Shown here: one piece after another, positions 24,494-34,500 of the stretch
How positions within the stretch are numbered: the first letter of the stretch is position 1
How the letters are laid out: each line of letters opens with the position of its first letter
Assembly: GCA_964563395.1 (NCBI GenBank)
Contig: CAZLWK010000008.1
Span: 62,001 to 126,000 of the forward strand
Length of the DNA: 64,000 nucleotides
Direction: 5' to 3'
DNA from: JBEVOS01 sp964563395
GTDB taxonomy: Bacteria > Pseudomonadota > Alphaproteobacteria > Caulobacterales > Aquidulcibacteraceae
The notes under the pieces: model-generated
Told to the model about the DNA's origin: nothing
The model's input: only the letters and a program-made list of their open reading frames with translations
Database searches by the model: none
Program-made: the position numbers and the translations under genes

Positions 24494-25960
24494 CTATGAA
24501 GCTGTTCTTGGCGGCGCGAAGGTGACGATCTTCACCAGCTCCCCGGCGCGTAGCGGCGCGCCCGCCTCCCGCCCATTGAGCGCGAGGAAGCGCTCCAGCT
24601 GAAGGTCCTCGAACGCCATGCGCCGCGCGAGGGATTGGGCGGTGTCGCCGGGACCGACGCTCACCACGGAAATCCGCCGACCACGCAATTGCGCCGCCTC
24701 CTGGGCGCTCAAGGCGCGCATGGAACGGATCAACGGATTGAACGGCGCGCTGCCGCCAGCTGGCGCCAGCGTGATGAAATGATAGGCGCGGTCGTTCACG
24801 CGATAGGCCGCGACATTCACGTCCACCGCTTGGCCCGATTGCGTCTGCGCCCGCGCCGGCAGAATCGCCGCATCGAGGCCGTTGATCGTGGTGCGTTGCG
24901 CCTGCCCGACCTGCGCCGGCGTCTGGCCGAGCACGCGGCGCAACACGGCGTTCGCGTGCGCGGGCGCGCCGCCTTCGGGCAGGGCCGCGCCGCCGAATTG
25001 CGCGCGTAGGCCGTTCGGCCCGCCGATCAGCACCGCGCTGGTCGTGTTCTGCAGCTGAAATCCTTCGGGCGCATCGAAGGCGATGCGCAGCACCGGATGG
25101 GCGAAGCGGCGCCCGATCACGAAGCCCTGTTCCGGATCGTCGCCATAAGCGAGGCCGCGGATCGCTTCGAGATAGGCGCGGTCGCGCTCGGGCGGCTGGC
25201 CGCGCACCGCGCCGGCCGCCTGGGCTTGCGCGTTGGCGCGCGTGACGCGGTCGGCGGAGAGCGGATGCGTGCGCGCCCAGGCCGGAATAGCGCGCGCCTC
25301 GCCCCGCCCGCTCGTGCGCGCGGCGAGCGCGTCGCTCGCGCCAAGCGCGGAGAGCATGCCGGCGGCGGCGTATGGGTTGTAATTGGTGCGTGACAGATAA
25401 CGCACGCCGAGATCGTCGGCTTCGAATTCCTGATCGCGCGAATAATTGAGCGTCAGCAATTGGCCGGCTTGGCCCGCGATATTGGCCAGATCGCCAGAGC
25501 CGGTGAGCACGCCGACGAGCAGCGCGCCAACGCCGCTCAAGGCCGCCGCGTTCTGGCGCCGCGCGCTGTGATCTGCGACGACATGGCCGACCTCATGGCC
25601 CAGCACGGAGGCGAGCTCGTCCTCCGAGTTCATGATCGCGAGCAGGCCGCGCGTAACGTAGATGTAGCAGCCCGGCACGGCGAAAGCGTTGGGCGTTTCG
25701 CTGTTGACCACCGTGAACGTGCATTGGCCCGGCACGCCGGCGGCCTCGGCGATGCGCGCGCCGATCCCGGCGACATAAGCGCCGACGGGGCCTTCCACAG
25801 CGCCGCCGAACTGCCCCAAAATTTGCGGATGCTGCTGGCCCGCGCGCACACGCTCGCCCGCGTTAACGGACGGCGCGTCCGGCGTTGAATCGATCGTCGC
25901 GCAGGACGCCAGCAAAGTCGCGGCGACAGCCGCCGCCGCCAAGGGACGAAGAAGATGCAT
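24494..25960 (-). CDS. M48-family metalloprotease lipoprotein with C-terminal LysM
   Basis: 488 residues. The N-terminus has the lipobox LLASC. The M48 protease core contains NAFAVPGCYIYVTRGLLA, HEVGHVVADH (the HExxH zinc site) and the third ligand region DQEFEADDLGVRYLS. THPLSADRV marks the family. The C-terminus carries a LysM-like fold (SVGPGDTAQSLARRM, then LERFLALNG), which would bind peptidoglycan. It resembles the LoiP/BepA group of outer-membrane quality-control proteases. The next gene downstream is rlpA. Confidence 0.92.
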   Translation of the reverse strand: MHLLRPLAAAAVAATLLASCATIDSTPDAPSVNAGERVRAGQQHPQILGQFGGAVEGPVGAYVAGIGARIAEAAGVPGQCTFTVVNSETPNAFAVPGCYIYVTRGLLAIMNSEDELASVLGHEVGHVVADHSARRQNAAALSGVGALLVGVLTGSGDLANIAGQAGQLLTLNYSRDQEFEADDLGVRYLSRTNYNPYAAAGMLSALGASDALAARTSGRGEARAIPAWARTHPLSADRVTRANAQAQAAGAVRGQPPERDRAYLEAIRGLAYGDDPEQGFVIGRRFAHPVLRIAFDAPEGFQLQNTTSAVLIGGPNGLRAQFGGAALPEGGAPAHANAVLRRVLGQTPAQVGQAQRTTINGLDAAILPARAQTQSGQAVDVNVAAYRVNDRAYHFITLAPAGGSAPFNPLIRSMRALSAQEAAQLRGRRISVVSVGPGDTAQSLARRMAFEDLQLERFLALNGREAGAPLRAGELVKIVTFAPPRTAS

Positions 25961-26025
25961 CGTGTGTGCGCTCCGAAGTCGATCTCAGCCTAGCCGAGGC
26001 CGGCGCGCGCCGCGAGCCGGGTTTA

Positions 26026-26115
26026 TGGCGGACAGGGTGGGATTCGAACCCACGGTAGACTTGCGCCTACGCCAGTTTTCAAGACTGGAGCCATCAACCA
26101 CTCGGCCACCTGTCC
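26026..26115 (-). tRNA. tRNA-Ser (UGA)
   Basis: Acceptor stem GGACAGG/CCTGTCC, encoded CCA end, TGA anticodon in a seven-base loop closed by CAGTC/GACTG, and a long variable arm, as expected for serine tRNA. T-arm GGTTCGAATCCC is present. Confidence 0.95.
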
Positions 26116-26179
26116 GCGCTGGGCGAGAGCGCCTAACAGGGCGGCGCGCCGCGCGCAATCGAACCCGTCCAGGGTCGCT

Positions 26180-26425
26180 CTAGAGTTCGTCGCCGCGCCC
26201 TTCGTCCCAATGGGCCTTCTCATCATAGCCGCGCCGGGCCGAGACGAAGACAAGGGCCATCAGGCCGCCCGCGAGGGCGAGGGAGAGAATTGTTCCCGCG
26301 CCCATGGCGATCCAGCCATGCAGGCTGATTTCGGAGAGGCCGGCGAAGAAGCCGGGCCCGAAGCCGGCGAGCGTCAACGCCAGGACGCCGCCGAGCGCGA
26401 GCGCCAGGAGAAGCGCTGTTTTCAT
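26180..26425 (-). CDS. Small membrane protein, two predicted segments
   Basis: 81 residues from the ATG at 26425. The first segment is LLLALALGGVLALTLAGFGP and the second is GTILSLALAGGLMALVFVSA. A short acidic tail (YDEKAHWDEGRGDEL) would face the cytoplasm. It lies between tRNA-Ser and the CoA-transferase operon, downstream of scoB by about 20 bases, so it is probably co-transcribed with it. Family not recognised. Confidence 0.65.
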   Translation of the reverse strand: MKTALLLALALGGVLALTLAGFGPGFFAGLSEISLHGWIAMGAGTILSLALAGGLMALVFVSARRGYDEKAHWDEGRGDEL

Positions 26426-26444
26426 GCTGCTGATATGGGTGGCT

Positions 26445-27086
26445 TCACGCGGCGATGAAAGGCGCCTCGGTCTTGGCGCGCACCTCGTCGAGGCTGACGC
26501 CGTCGGCGAGCTTGACGAGGCGCATCGGTCCATCGCCCTTCTTGTCGATCTCGAACACGGCCAGATCGGTGATCACCTTGTCGACGACGCGCACGCCGGT
26601 GAGCGGCAGCGCGCAGGCGTTGAGCAGCTTGGGCGCGCCATCCTTGGAATTGTGCTCCATGACGACGACGACGCGCTTGACGCCGGCGACGAGGTCCATC
26701 GCCCCGCCCATGCCCTTGACCATTTTGCCCGGCACCATCCAGTTCGCGAGATCGCCGCGCGCTGAAACCTCCATCGCGCCCAGGATGGAAAGGTCGATAT
26801 GGCCCCCGCGGATCATCGCGAAACTGTCGGCCGAGGAGAAATAGGACGTCTTGGGCAGCGCCGTGATCGTCTGCTTGCCGGCGTTGATGAGATCGGGATC
26901 GACCTCGTCCTCGAACGGAAACGGCCCCATGCCGAGCATGCCGTTCTCCGATTGCAGCGTCACCTCCATGCCGGCGGGTATGTGATTGGCGACGAGCGTG
27001 GGGATGCCGATGCCGAGATTCACATAAAAGCCGTCGCGCAATTCCTTGGCGGCTTCGGCGGCGAGCTGATCGCGGGACCAGGGCAT
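26445..27086 (-). CDS. scoB: 3-oxoacid CoA-transferase subunit B
   Basis: 213 residues from the ATG at 27086, one base after the subunit A stop. GFYVNLGIGIPTLVANHIP starts the fold. LQSENGMLGMGP carries the catalytic Glu that forms the CoA thioester. VVVMEHNSKDGAPKLL and CALPLTGVRVVDKVITDLAV complete the family pattern. With subunit A it moves CoA between succinyl-CoA and acetoacetate or a similar 3-oxoacid, which lets the cell use ketone-type acids. Confidence 0.95.
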   Translation of the reverse strand: MPWSRDQLAAEAAKELRDGFYVNLGIGIPTLVANHIPAGMEVTLQSENGMLGMGPFPFEDEVDPDLINAGKQTITALPKTSYFSSADSFAMIRGGHIDLSILGAMEVSARGDLANWMVPGKMVKGMGGAMDLVAGVKRVVVVMEHNSKDGAPKLLNACALPLTGVRVVDKVITDLAVFEIDKKGDGPMRLVKLADGVSLDEVRAKTEAPFIAA

Positions 27087-27087
27087 G

Positions 27088-27795
27088 TTAAACGGACTCC
27101 CGCTTGCGCACGGTGCGCTGCTCGATGCGTTTTTCGAAGGTGGATTGCACGATGCGGTCGATGAAGATGCCGGGCGTGTGGATCTGATCGGGATCGAGCG
27201 CGCCCACGGGCACGATCTCCTCAACCTCCGCCACGCACTTCTTCCCAGCTGTCGCCATCATCGGATTGAAGTTCCGCGCGGTCTTGCGGAAGACGAGATT
27301 GCCCTCGGCGTCGCCCTTCCAGGCTTTGACGATGGAGAGGTCCGCTGTGAGCCCGGTTTCGAGCACATAAGTTTCGCCGCCGAAATCCTTGAGCTCCTTG
27401 CCCTCGGCCACCAGCGTGCCCACGCCCGTCTTGGTGTAGAAGCCAGCGATGCCGGCGCCTCCGGCGCGGATGCGCTCGGCCAGCGTGCCTTGGGGATTGA
27501 ACTCAAGCTGCAATTCGCCGGAGAGATATTGCCGCTCGAATTCCTTGTTCTCGCCGACATAGGACGAGATCATTTTCTTGATCTGCCGCGTGCGCAGCAA
27601 AACGCCGAGGCCGAAATCGTCTATCCCGGCATTGTTGGAGATCACGGTGAGCCCGCCCACGCCGATCTCCTTGATCGCGGCGATCAGGTTTTCCGGAATG
27701 CCGCAGAGGCCGAAGCCTCCGCTCATGATGCTCATGCCCTCGAAGGTGAGCCCTTCAAGGGCGGCGCGCGCGTTCGGAAAGACTTTCTCGGCCAT
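27088..27795 (-). CDS. scoA: 3-oxoacid CoA-transferase subunit A
   Basis: 235 residues. SGGFGLCGIPENLIAAI is the family signature. The fold continues with SNNAGIDDFGLGVLL, EFNPQGTLAERIRAGGAGI, FYTKTGVGT and ARNFNPMMATAGK. It pairs with subunit B downstream, one base apart. A strong minus-strand terminator (27856-27899) separates it from the AMACR-like gene upstream, so it should have its own promoter in 27796-27855. Confidence 0.95.
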   Translation of the reverse strand: MAEKVFPNARAALEGLTFEGMSIMSGGFGLCGIPENLIAAIKEIGVGGLTVISNNAGIDDFGLGVLLRTRQIKKMISSYVGENKEFERQYLSGELQLEFNPQGTLAERIRAGGAGIAGFYTKTGVGTLVAEGKELKDFGGETYVLETGLTADLSIVKAWKGDAEGNLVFRKTARNFNPMMATAGKKCVAEVEEIVPVGALDPDQIHTPGIFIDRIVQSTFEKRIEQRTVRKRESV

Positions 27796-27855
27796 GCCGC
27801 TTCCTTAGCGGCGCCGGCTGAGCGGCGGCAACAGCGGGCGGGCGCGGGCGCCAGG

Positions 27856-27899
27856 AAAAAAATAAAGCGGCGACGGCTTGAGCCCGCCGCCGCCGCTTT
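27856..27899 (-). terminator. Rho-independent terminator after the AMACR-like gene
   Basis: Read on the minus strand, AAAGCGGCG pairs with CGCCGCTTT around a GC-rich loop, followed by ATTTTTTT. It lies about 130 bases downstream of the stop at 28027; the stretch between holds a further GC-rich repeat (GCTCCGG/CCGGAGC) but no gene. Confidence 0.75.
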
Positions 27900-28026
27900 G
27901 CTCCGGTTTTGGGCCGGAGCGGGTTTTGGACCTGACGCGAGCGAGGGACGATGAATACGCGCCCGATCCGATGCGGAGATAATCAGGCGCGGGTTGAACC
28001 CAGGATGAACGACATCGAGGTCCGGC

Positions 28027-29115
28027 TCAGACGCCCCAATCGCGCAGAACCTCTTCGTTGTGGGCGCCTACCGCAGGCGGGGGGCCCTGCACCGCCGAGG
28101 GCGTGCGCGAAAAGCGCGGCGCGACGTTGGGCTGCACGATCCCGGCGACCTCCACGAAGGTTTCGCGGGCCTTGTTGTGGGGATGGTTCGGCGCTTCGGA
28201 GAGCGTCAGCACGGGAGCGAAGCACACATCCGTGCCCTCCATCAGCGCCGACCATTCCTCCCGCGTCTTGGTCTTGAACACTGCCGCCAATTTGTCGCTC
28301 AAGGCGCTCCATTGGCCGCGATCCATCTGCGCCTGGAAAGCGGGATCGTCCTTGAGGCCGGCCTTTTCCAGAAGCAGGGCGTAGAATTGCGGCTCGATCG
28401 AGCCGATGGCGACGAATTTGCCGTCCTTGGTCTCGTACGAATCGTAGAAATGCGCGCCGCCGTCGAGCAGGTTGGAATCGCGCTCCTCGGCCCACATGCC
28501 GGCCGCCTTGAAGCCGTAGAACATGGCCATGAGCGAGGCCGCGCCGTCGGACATGGCGCAATCGATCACTTGGCCATTGCCCGAGCGCTGCGCCTCGTAG
28601 AGCGCGGCGCAGACGCCGACGACGAGATAGAGCGCACCCCCGCCGAAATCGCCGACGAGATTGAGCGGCGGCGAAGGCGGCGCGCCCTTGCGGCCCATTG
28701 AACCCAACGCGCCGGTGATGGCGATGTAATTGATGTCATGGCCGGCGGCCTGCGCCAGCGGCCCGGTCTGACCCCAGCCAGTCATGCGGCCATAAACGAG
28801 CCGCGGATTGCGCTTCAGCGCCACGTCGGGCCCAAGGCCGAGCCGCTCCATCACGCCGGGCCGGAACCCCTCGATTAGGGCGTCGGCCTTCTCGATCAGC
28901 TTCAACGCGGTTTCGATGTCGGCTGGGCTCTTCAGATCGAGCGCCACCGAGCGGCGTCCGCGCGCGCCGATATCGGTGGGATTGCCGCGCCCGCCCTTGC
29001 GATCGATGCGCACGACGTCCGCGCCCATGTCGGAGAGCAGCATGGTGGCGAAGGGGCCGGGGCCGATGCCTTGAAACTCCACCACTTTGACGCCGTTGAG
29101 GGGGCCGCTTCCCAT
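28027..29115 (-). CDS. CaiB/BaiF CoA-transferase family, AMACR-like (alpha-methylacyl-CoA racemase)
   Basis: 362 residues. VVEFQGIGPGPFATMLLSDM opens the fold, followed by GADVVRIDRKGG and LDLKSPADIETALKLIEKAD. GHDINYIAITGALGSMG supplies the His, and NLVGDFGGGALYLVVGVCAA supplies the Asp that together act as base pair in AMACR. It probably inverts 2-methylacyl-CoA esters for beta-oxidation of branched lipids. Nearby acyl-CoA genes fit such catabolism. It is divergent from the PopA-like gene. Confidence 0.9.
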   Translation of the reverse strand: MGSGPLNGVKVVEFQGIGPGPFATMLLSDMGADVVRIDRKGGRGNPTDIGARGRRSVALDLKSPADIETALKLIEKADALIEGFRPGVMERLGLGPDVALKRNPRLVYGRMTGWGQTGPLAQAAGHDINYIAITGALGSMGRKGAPPSPPLNLVGDFGGGALYLVVGVCAALYEAQRSGNGQVIDCAMSDGAASLMAMFYGFKAAGMWAEERDSNLLDGGAHFYDSYETKDGKFVAIGSIEPQFYALLLEKAGLKDDPAFQAQMDRGQWSALSDKLAAVFKTKTREEWSALMEGTDVCFAPVLTLSEAPNHPHNKARETFVEVAGIVQPNVAPRFSRTPSAVQGPPPAVGAHNEEVLRDWGV

Positions 29116-29212
29116 GATCGTGCTCCGTTAACTTCCAATCCGCCAAGGTTGGGGGGATAGTCAGCGCGCCCGTTCGGGCGTCAAGTGCGACGTGGGGTTA
29201 AGGAGAAGCGGC

Positions 29213-30502
29213 GTGCGCATCGCGGTGCGAGCCAATGACGTGCGAGCCGCGCGCGCGGCGCAAGACGCGCTGGCCCGCGCCGATATCGACGCGCTCGCGC
29301 TCGTCAGCGCGCGCGGACAAGCGCCCGAGGGCGCGGATGCGTTGATTTTTGTCGGCGAGGGCGCCCGAGACGAGGCCGCGCGCATGCGCGCCGAAGGCGT
29401 TCCCGCGCTCGCCCTTCTTGAAGGGGCCGCCGGCGCGAGCCCGCCCGCGCCCGGCCTTGCGTGCGACGGCCCGTTCGACGGCGCGGTCGCGCTCGATGCG
29501 CCCGCCGCATTGCTGCAGCGACAGGTTGAAATCGCCGTGCGTGTCGGCGCGGCGCGTGAGGAATGCGCGCGGCGCAGGGAGACGGCGGCCGCGTTCGGCG
29601 TCACCGCGCCGGCGCATGGCGAGGCGCGTCGTCTGCGCGCGCTCTATATTGGCGCGCCCTCCCCCGCCTTTTTGGCGCTCGAGCACGACGTGGAGCATTA
29701 TGGGGGCGAAACGATCGCCGCCTTCACATCCTTCACCGGCTTCGATCATTTGCACGACGACGCGTTCGATGCGGTGCTGATCAATGGCGCGCCCGATGCG
29801 CCGAACGCGCTCGCTCTTTGCGCGGCGCTCCGACGCAATTCGGGGCTCGCCTCGATGCCGACCATGCTCATCGCCGCGCGCGCGGACACCCAGCTTGAGG
29901 CCGCGGCCGTCGAGCGCGGCGCGGCCGCGGTGTGGCGCGCGCAGGACGGCGCGGCCGCGCTCGGCTGGCTGTTCGAAGCGGTGCGCATGGAGCGGCGCAG
30001 GCGCGCGGCCGAGCATGACATGCGCGCGCTGTGCGATGTGTTGGGCGATGCGCGCACCGGGCTTTACCGCGCCGAGGCGTTCGCGGCGCATGTGCAGCGC
30101 TTGGCCGAGGATCATCATCGCACAGGCCGCGCGCTGGCCGTGGCGGCGCTGCGCGTCATGCCCGCCCATGGCGCGCGCGCGCCCGCGCCCGCGCTTTGGC
30201 GCAAGCGTTTTATTCATGTGGCGGGGCTGGCCGCGCAGCTGCTGCGCGATGGCGATAGCGGCGCCGTTGATGAGGAGGTCGACACGATCTGCTTGGCGCT
30301 GCCCTTCACCGCGCCGCGTGAGGCCCGCGCCTTGAGCGAACGCATCGCCTCGGTGGCCGAATGCACCGCCTTCGCCGCGGGCGAGGGCGAGACGCCGCTC
30401 GTCATCGAGCAGAGCGTCGCCGAATTGCAGCCGGGCGAAAGCGGCGCTGGCCTCATGGCGCGGGCGCGCGCCGTCCTCGACTGGGAGCCGATGCGCGCAT
30501 GA
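29213..30502 (+). CDS. PopA/PleD-like protein: two degenerate receiver domains and a degenerate GGDEF domain
   Basis: 429 residues. The GTG at 29213 is chosen because AGGAG stands seven bases before it; an upstream GTG at 29192 has none. The first receiver-like domain covers about 1-120 and lacks phospho-acceptor Asp in the usual place. The second (about 138-265) reads RALYIGAPSPAFLAL and FDAVLINGAPDAPNAL. A GGDEF-like domain follows (LGDARTGLYRAEAFAAHVQR). The active-site GGDEF is replaced by AVDEE (about 351-355), but an RxxD inhibitory-site motif (RDGD, 345-348) is kept. This is the PopA pattern: c-di-GMP binding without synthesis. In Caulobacter PopA helps target CtrA for ClpXP degradation. 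Confidence 0.6.
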   Translation: MRIAVRANDVRAARAAQDALARADIDALALVSARGQAPEGADALIFVGEGARDEAARMRAEGVPALALLEGAAGASPPAPGLACDGPFDGAVALDAPAALLQRQVEIAVRVGAAREECARRRETAAAFGVTAPAHGEARRLRALYIGAPSPAFLALEHDVEHYGGETIAAFTSFTGFDHLHDDAFDAVLINGAPDAPNALALCAALRRNSGLASMPTMLIAARADTQLEAAAVERGAAAVWRAQDGAAALGWLFEAVRMERRRRAAEHDMRALCDVLGDARTGLYRAEAFAAHVQRLAEDHHRTGRALAVAALRVMPAHGARAPAPALWRKRFIHVAGLAAQLLRDGDSGAVDEEVDTICLALPFTAPREARALSERIASVAECTAFAAGEGETPLVIEQSVAELQPGESGAGLMARARAVLDWEPMRA

Positions 30503-31137
30503 TCCGAATTCCCATCGCGATCGATTTCTTCGCCGATCTCATCTGTCCGTGGTGCTATGTCGGCTGGGAGGCGCTGAAGCGCGCGGCCGAAGCCAATCCG
30601 AACTATGCCGTGCGGGTGCGCTGGCGCAATTTCCTGCTGGCGCCGGAAACGCCGCCGGAGGGCGTCGACAAGAAGGATTATTTCGCCGCGCGTTATGGCG
30701 CCGAGCCCGAGAAGATGTCGCAAAGCAACGCCGCGCTGAACGCCGCCGCCGCCGCCGCGGGCGCGCCGCTTGATCTTGGCGCGGCGCGCCGCATCCCCAA
30801 CACGATCAACGCGCATCGGATCGTGCATTGGGCGGCGGGCCAGAATGTCGCCGAAGCGGCCATCGATGAATTGTTCTTCGCCTATTTCGTCGAAGGGCGC
30901 GATATCGGCGCGGGCGACGTGCTCATCGACGTGGCGGCGCGCGCGGGGCTGGACGCGACAATCGTGCGCGATCTTCTGGCGAGCGCGGCCGACGCCGACA
31001 AGATCGCCGCGCTCCATGCCGCCGCCGTGCGCGCGGGCGTGACCGGCGTGCCCGTCGCGGTGCTGAACGGCAAAGTGGCTGTGATGGGCGCGGAAAGCGC
31101 CGAGAATTACGCCGCCGCCTTCAAGGAGGCCGCGTAA
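30499..31137 (+). CDS. DsbA-family oxidoreductase, FrnE-like (2-hydroxychromene-2-carboxylate isomerase fold)
   Basis: 212 residues. The ATG overlaps the stop of the PopA-like gene. DFFADLICPWCYVGWEALKR carries the CxxC active pair (CPWC). The all-helical insert has LGAARRIPNTINAHRIVHWA, and the C-terminal cis-Pro loop is AGVTGVPVAVLNGKVAV. There is no signal peptide, so this is a cytoplasmic member. Likely thiol-disulfide exchange; the partner is unknown. Confidence 0.88.
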   Translation: MIRIPIAIDFFADLICPWCYVGWEALKRAAEANPNYAVRVRWRNFLLAPETPPEGVDKKDYFAARYGAEPEKMSQSNAALNAAAAAAGAPLDLGAARRIPNTINAHRIVHWAAGQNVAEAAIDELFFAYFVEGRDIGAGDVLIDVAARAGLDATIVRDLLASAADADKIAALHAAAVRAGVTGVPVAVLNGKVAVMGAESAENYAAAFKEAA

Positions 31138-31140
31138 ACG

Positions 31141-31413
31141 TCAGCGGCGCTTGGGCGGGGGACGGCGCTGCGGACCGGGCGCGAACGAGCCCTCGGTCTT
31201 GTGGCGGAACACGATGCGGCCCTTCTCCAGATCGTAGGGCGTCATCTCCACCGTCACGCGATCGCCGGCCAGGGTGCGGATCTTGTTCCGCTTCATGCGC
31301 CCGCCCGTATAGGCAAGCACGTCATGGCCGCTATCGAGGGTCACGCGGAACCGCCCTTCGGGCAGGACTTCGGCGACGACGCCCTCAAATTCGATCAGGT
31401 CTTCCTTGCTCAT
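31141..31413 (-). CDS. infA: Translation initiation factor IF-1
   Basis: 90 residues. The S1-like OB fold is canonical: MSKEDLIEFEGVVAEVLPEG, RFRVTLDSGHDVLAYTGGRM, KRNKIRTLAGDRVTVEM and PYDLEKGRIVFRHK. A basic Pro/Arg tail (about 75-90) extends it beyond the E. coli length, common in alphaproteobacteria. It binds the 30S A-site during initiation. It lies 87 bases after mfd on the same strand. Confidence 0.96.
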   Translation of the reverse strand: MSKEDLIEFEGVVAEVLPEGRFRVTLDSGHDVLAYTGGRMKRNKIRTLAGDRVTVEMTPYDLEKGRIVFRHKTEGSFAPGPQRRPPPKRR

Positions 31414-31500
31414 GCCATGCTCATGACGGATCGGGACTCATCTTGCGCCCTGCGGGCCGAACGCGGCGAAAGAGCGCCTTAGAGCCCGCGAAGTCAAGGT

Positions 31501-34500
31501 TCAGGCCGCCGCCTTGCGGAGCACGCTCGCCACCCCTTCGAGCGCCCCGCGCAGGGCCTTGAGGCGCAGGCTTGGATCGGGCCAATCGCCTTGAAGAACG
31601 AGCTTGCCGTCCGGCCGCATGCGGAAATCGGCCGCGCGCGCCTGCACGTAGCGCACCAGGGCCGCGGGGTCGGGAAAGCCGGTTTCGCGGAAGGTCATCA
31701 CCGCGCCCTTGGGGCCGGCGTCGAGCTTGGCGATGGCGCAGCGGCGGCAGAGCGCCTTGAGCGCCGCCACCCCGATCAGATGATCGGCCTCGCTCGGCAG
31801 CGGACCGAAACGATCGATCAATTCGGCGGCGAAGGCTTCGCGCTCGGCGTCCGAGTCGAGATCGGCCAGCCGGCGATAGAGCGCCAGGCGCACCGTGAGG
31901 TCCTGAACGTAATCCTCGGGAATAAGCACCGCCGCGCCGACATTGATCTGCGGCGACCAGGACCGTTCGGAGACGGAATCGTCCCTGCCCTCTTTCAGCG
32001 CGAGCACGGCCTCTTCGAGCATGGATTGATAGAGTTCGACACCGACCTCCTTGATCTGGCCGGATTGCTCCTCGCCCAGGAGATTGCCGCCGCCGCGCAT
32101 GTCGAGATCGTGACTGGCGAGCGAGAAGCCGGCGCCCAGATTGTCGAGCGAGGAGAGAATTTTCAGCCGCTTCTCGGCGCTGTCGGTGAGCTTTTGATCG
32201 GCGGGCGTCGTCAGATACGCGAAGGCGCGCACCTTCGAGCGGCCGACCCGCCCGCGTAATTGGTGGAGCTGAGCAAGGCCGAACATGTCGGCGCGGTTGA
32301 TGATCAGCGTGTTTGCGCGGGGAATGTCGAGGCCGGATTCCACGATCGAGGTGGAGAGCAGCACGTCGAAGGCGCCGTCATAGAAGGCGCTCATGATGTC
32401 GTCGAGCGCGGTCGGCGCCATCTGGCCGTGCGCGATGCGGAACGACACTTCGGGCACCTGCTTGCGCAGGAAATCGCCGATGTCCTCGAGATCGGCGATG
32501 CGCGGCGTCACGTAGAAGCTTTGCCCGCCGCGGAAGCGCTCCTTGAGCAGCGCCTCGCGGATCGTCACCGGATCGAAGGGCGTCACATAGGTGCGCACGG
32601 CCATGCGGTCGATCGGCGCGGTGGCGATGATCGACATTTCACGGATGCCCGCGAGCGCCAGCTGCAGCGTGCGGGGAATGGGCGTGGCCGACAGCGTCAG
32701 CACATGCACGTCGGCGCGCAATTCCTTGAGCCGCTCTTTGTGCTTGACGCCGAAATGCTGCTCCTCGTCGATGATGAGGAGGCCGAGATCCTTGAACGCG
32801 ATGTTCTTGCCGAGCACGGCGTGCGTGCCGACGATGATCTCCACCGTGCCGTCGGCCACGCCCTTGCGCGTTTCGGCCGCCTCCTTCGCCGTGACAAGGC
32901 GCGAGAGCTGGCGTACGCGCACCGGCAGACCATGGAAGCGATCGGTGAAGGTCTTGTAGTGCTGGCGGCAGAGCAGCGTTGTAGGCGCGACGACCGCGAC
33001 CTGCCGGCCCGTCATCGCCATCAGGAACGCCGCGCGCAGCGCCACCTCTGTCTTGCCGAAGCCGACATCGCCGCAGACCAGCCGGTCCATCGGTTTGCCG
33101 GAGGCGAGATCGCCCATCATGTCCTCGATCGCGGACAATTGGTCGTCGGTCTCTTCATACGGGAAGCGCGCGCAGAATTCCTCATAGAGGCCCTCGGGCG
33201 GAAGCACCTCCTCCGCCGTACGCGCCGCGCGTAGAGCCGCGATGCGGATCAGTTCCTCCGCCATGTCGCGCAGGCGCTGCTTGGCGCGCGCCTTGCGGCT
33301 TTGCCAGCCGACGCCGCCGAGCTTGTCGAGTTGGGCGTCGGCATCCTCCGAGCCATAGCGGCTGACGAGTTCGATATTCTCCACCGGCAGATAGAGCTTG
33401 TCTCCGCCGGCATAGGAGAGATCGAGGCAATCGTGCGGCGCGTCCTGCACGGTGAGGGTTTTCAGCCCCTCATAGCGCGCGATGCCGTGATCCTGGTGAA
33501 CCACGAGATCGCCCGGCGAGAGCGCGGCGGCCTCGGCGATGAAAGCGCTCGATTTGCGCCGCTTGCGCGGGCGCGCCAGGCGCTCGCCCAGAATGTCCTG
33601 CTCGGAAAGGATCGCGAGCGTATCGGTCTCGAAGCCATGATCGAGCGGCAGCACCGCGATCGTCGGGCGCGCCACGGGCTGGGCCGCCGCCTCGGTGAAT
33701 GCATTCACCTTCACCGGCTCTGGAATCTTGTGATCGGCGAGCACGCCGGCGAGGCGCTCGGCCGAGCCTTCGCTCCAGGCCGCGAACAGCACGCGCTTGT
33801 CCGCGCGCATCAAGGCGGCGACGTGCGCGCTCACAGCGTCGAACACGTTGGCGTCCGCGGCCTGGCGCTCGGCGCTGAAATTGCGCCCCGGGCGCGCGCC
33901 TAGCGACAGCGCCTGCCCCTCCCCGCTTTTTACATGCGCGAAGCGGCGCACGGGACGGCCGACAAGCATCTCCTTGAGCGCCTTCTCCTCGATGTAAAAG
34001 CTTTCCGGCGGCGGCGCGCGGAACGGCATCGCCCCGCGCGGCGCGGGCGCGTTCTTGCGGGTCTCATAATGATCCTTGGCGGCCGCCACGCGCTCGCGCA
34101 GCGCATCTTCCGCCAGCGCCTCGAAGGCGATCAGCGCTTCGCCGCCCGCATAGGAGAACACCGTCTCCAGATGATCGTAGAAAAAAGGCAGCCATTGCTC
34201 GACGCCCTGGCGACGGATGCGCGCGCTCACCGCGTCATAGATGGGATCGGAGACGGCGCCGAAGGCTTGCGCGAAATTCTTGCGGAAACGCGGCACGGTT
34301 TCATCGTCGAGGATGATTTCGCTGACCGGCGTCAGCGTCGCTTCCTTGAGCGTGCGCTGCGTACGCTGGGTCTCTGGATCGAAGGCGCGAATGCTCTCCA
34401 GCGCGTCGCCGAAGAAGTCGAAACGCAGCGGCTCGCTCGATCCCGGCGGGTAGACATCGATCAGCCCGCCGCGCACCGCGAACTCCCCCTGCGCGCGCAC

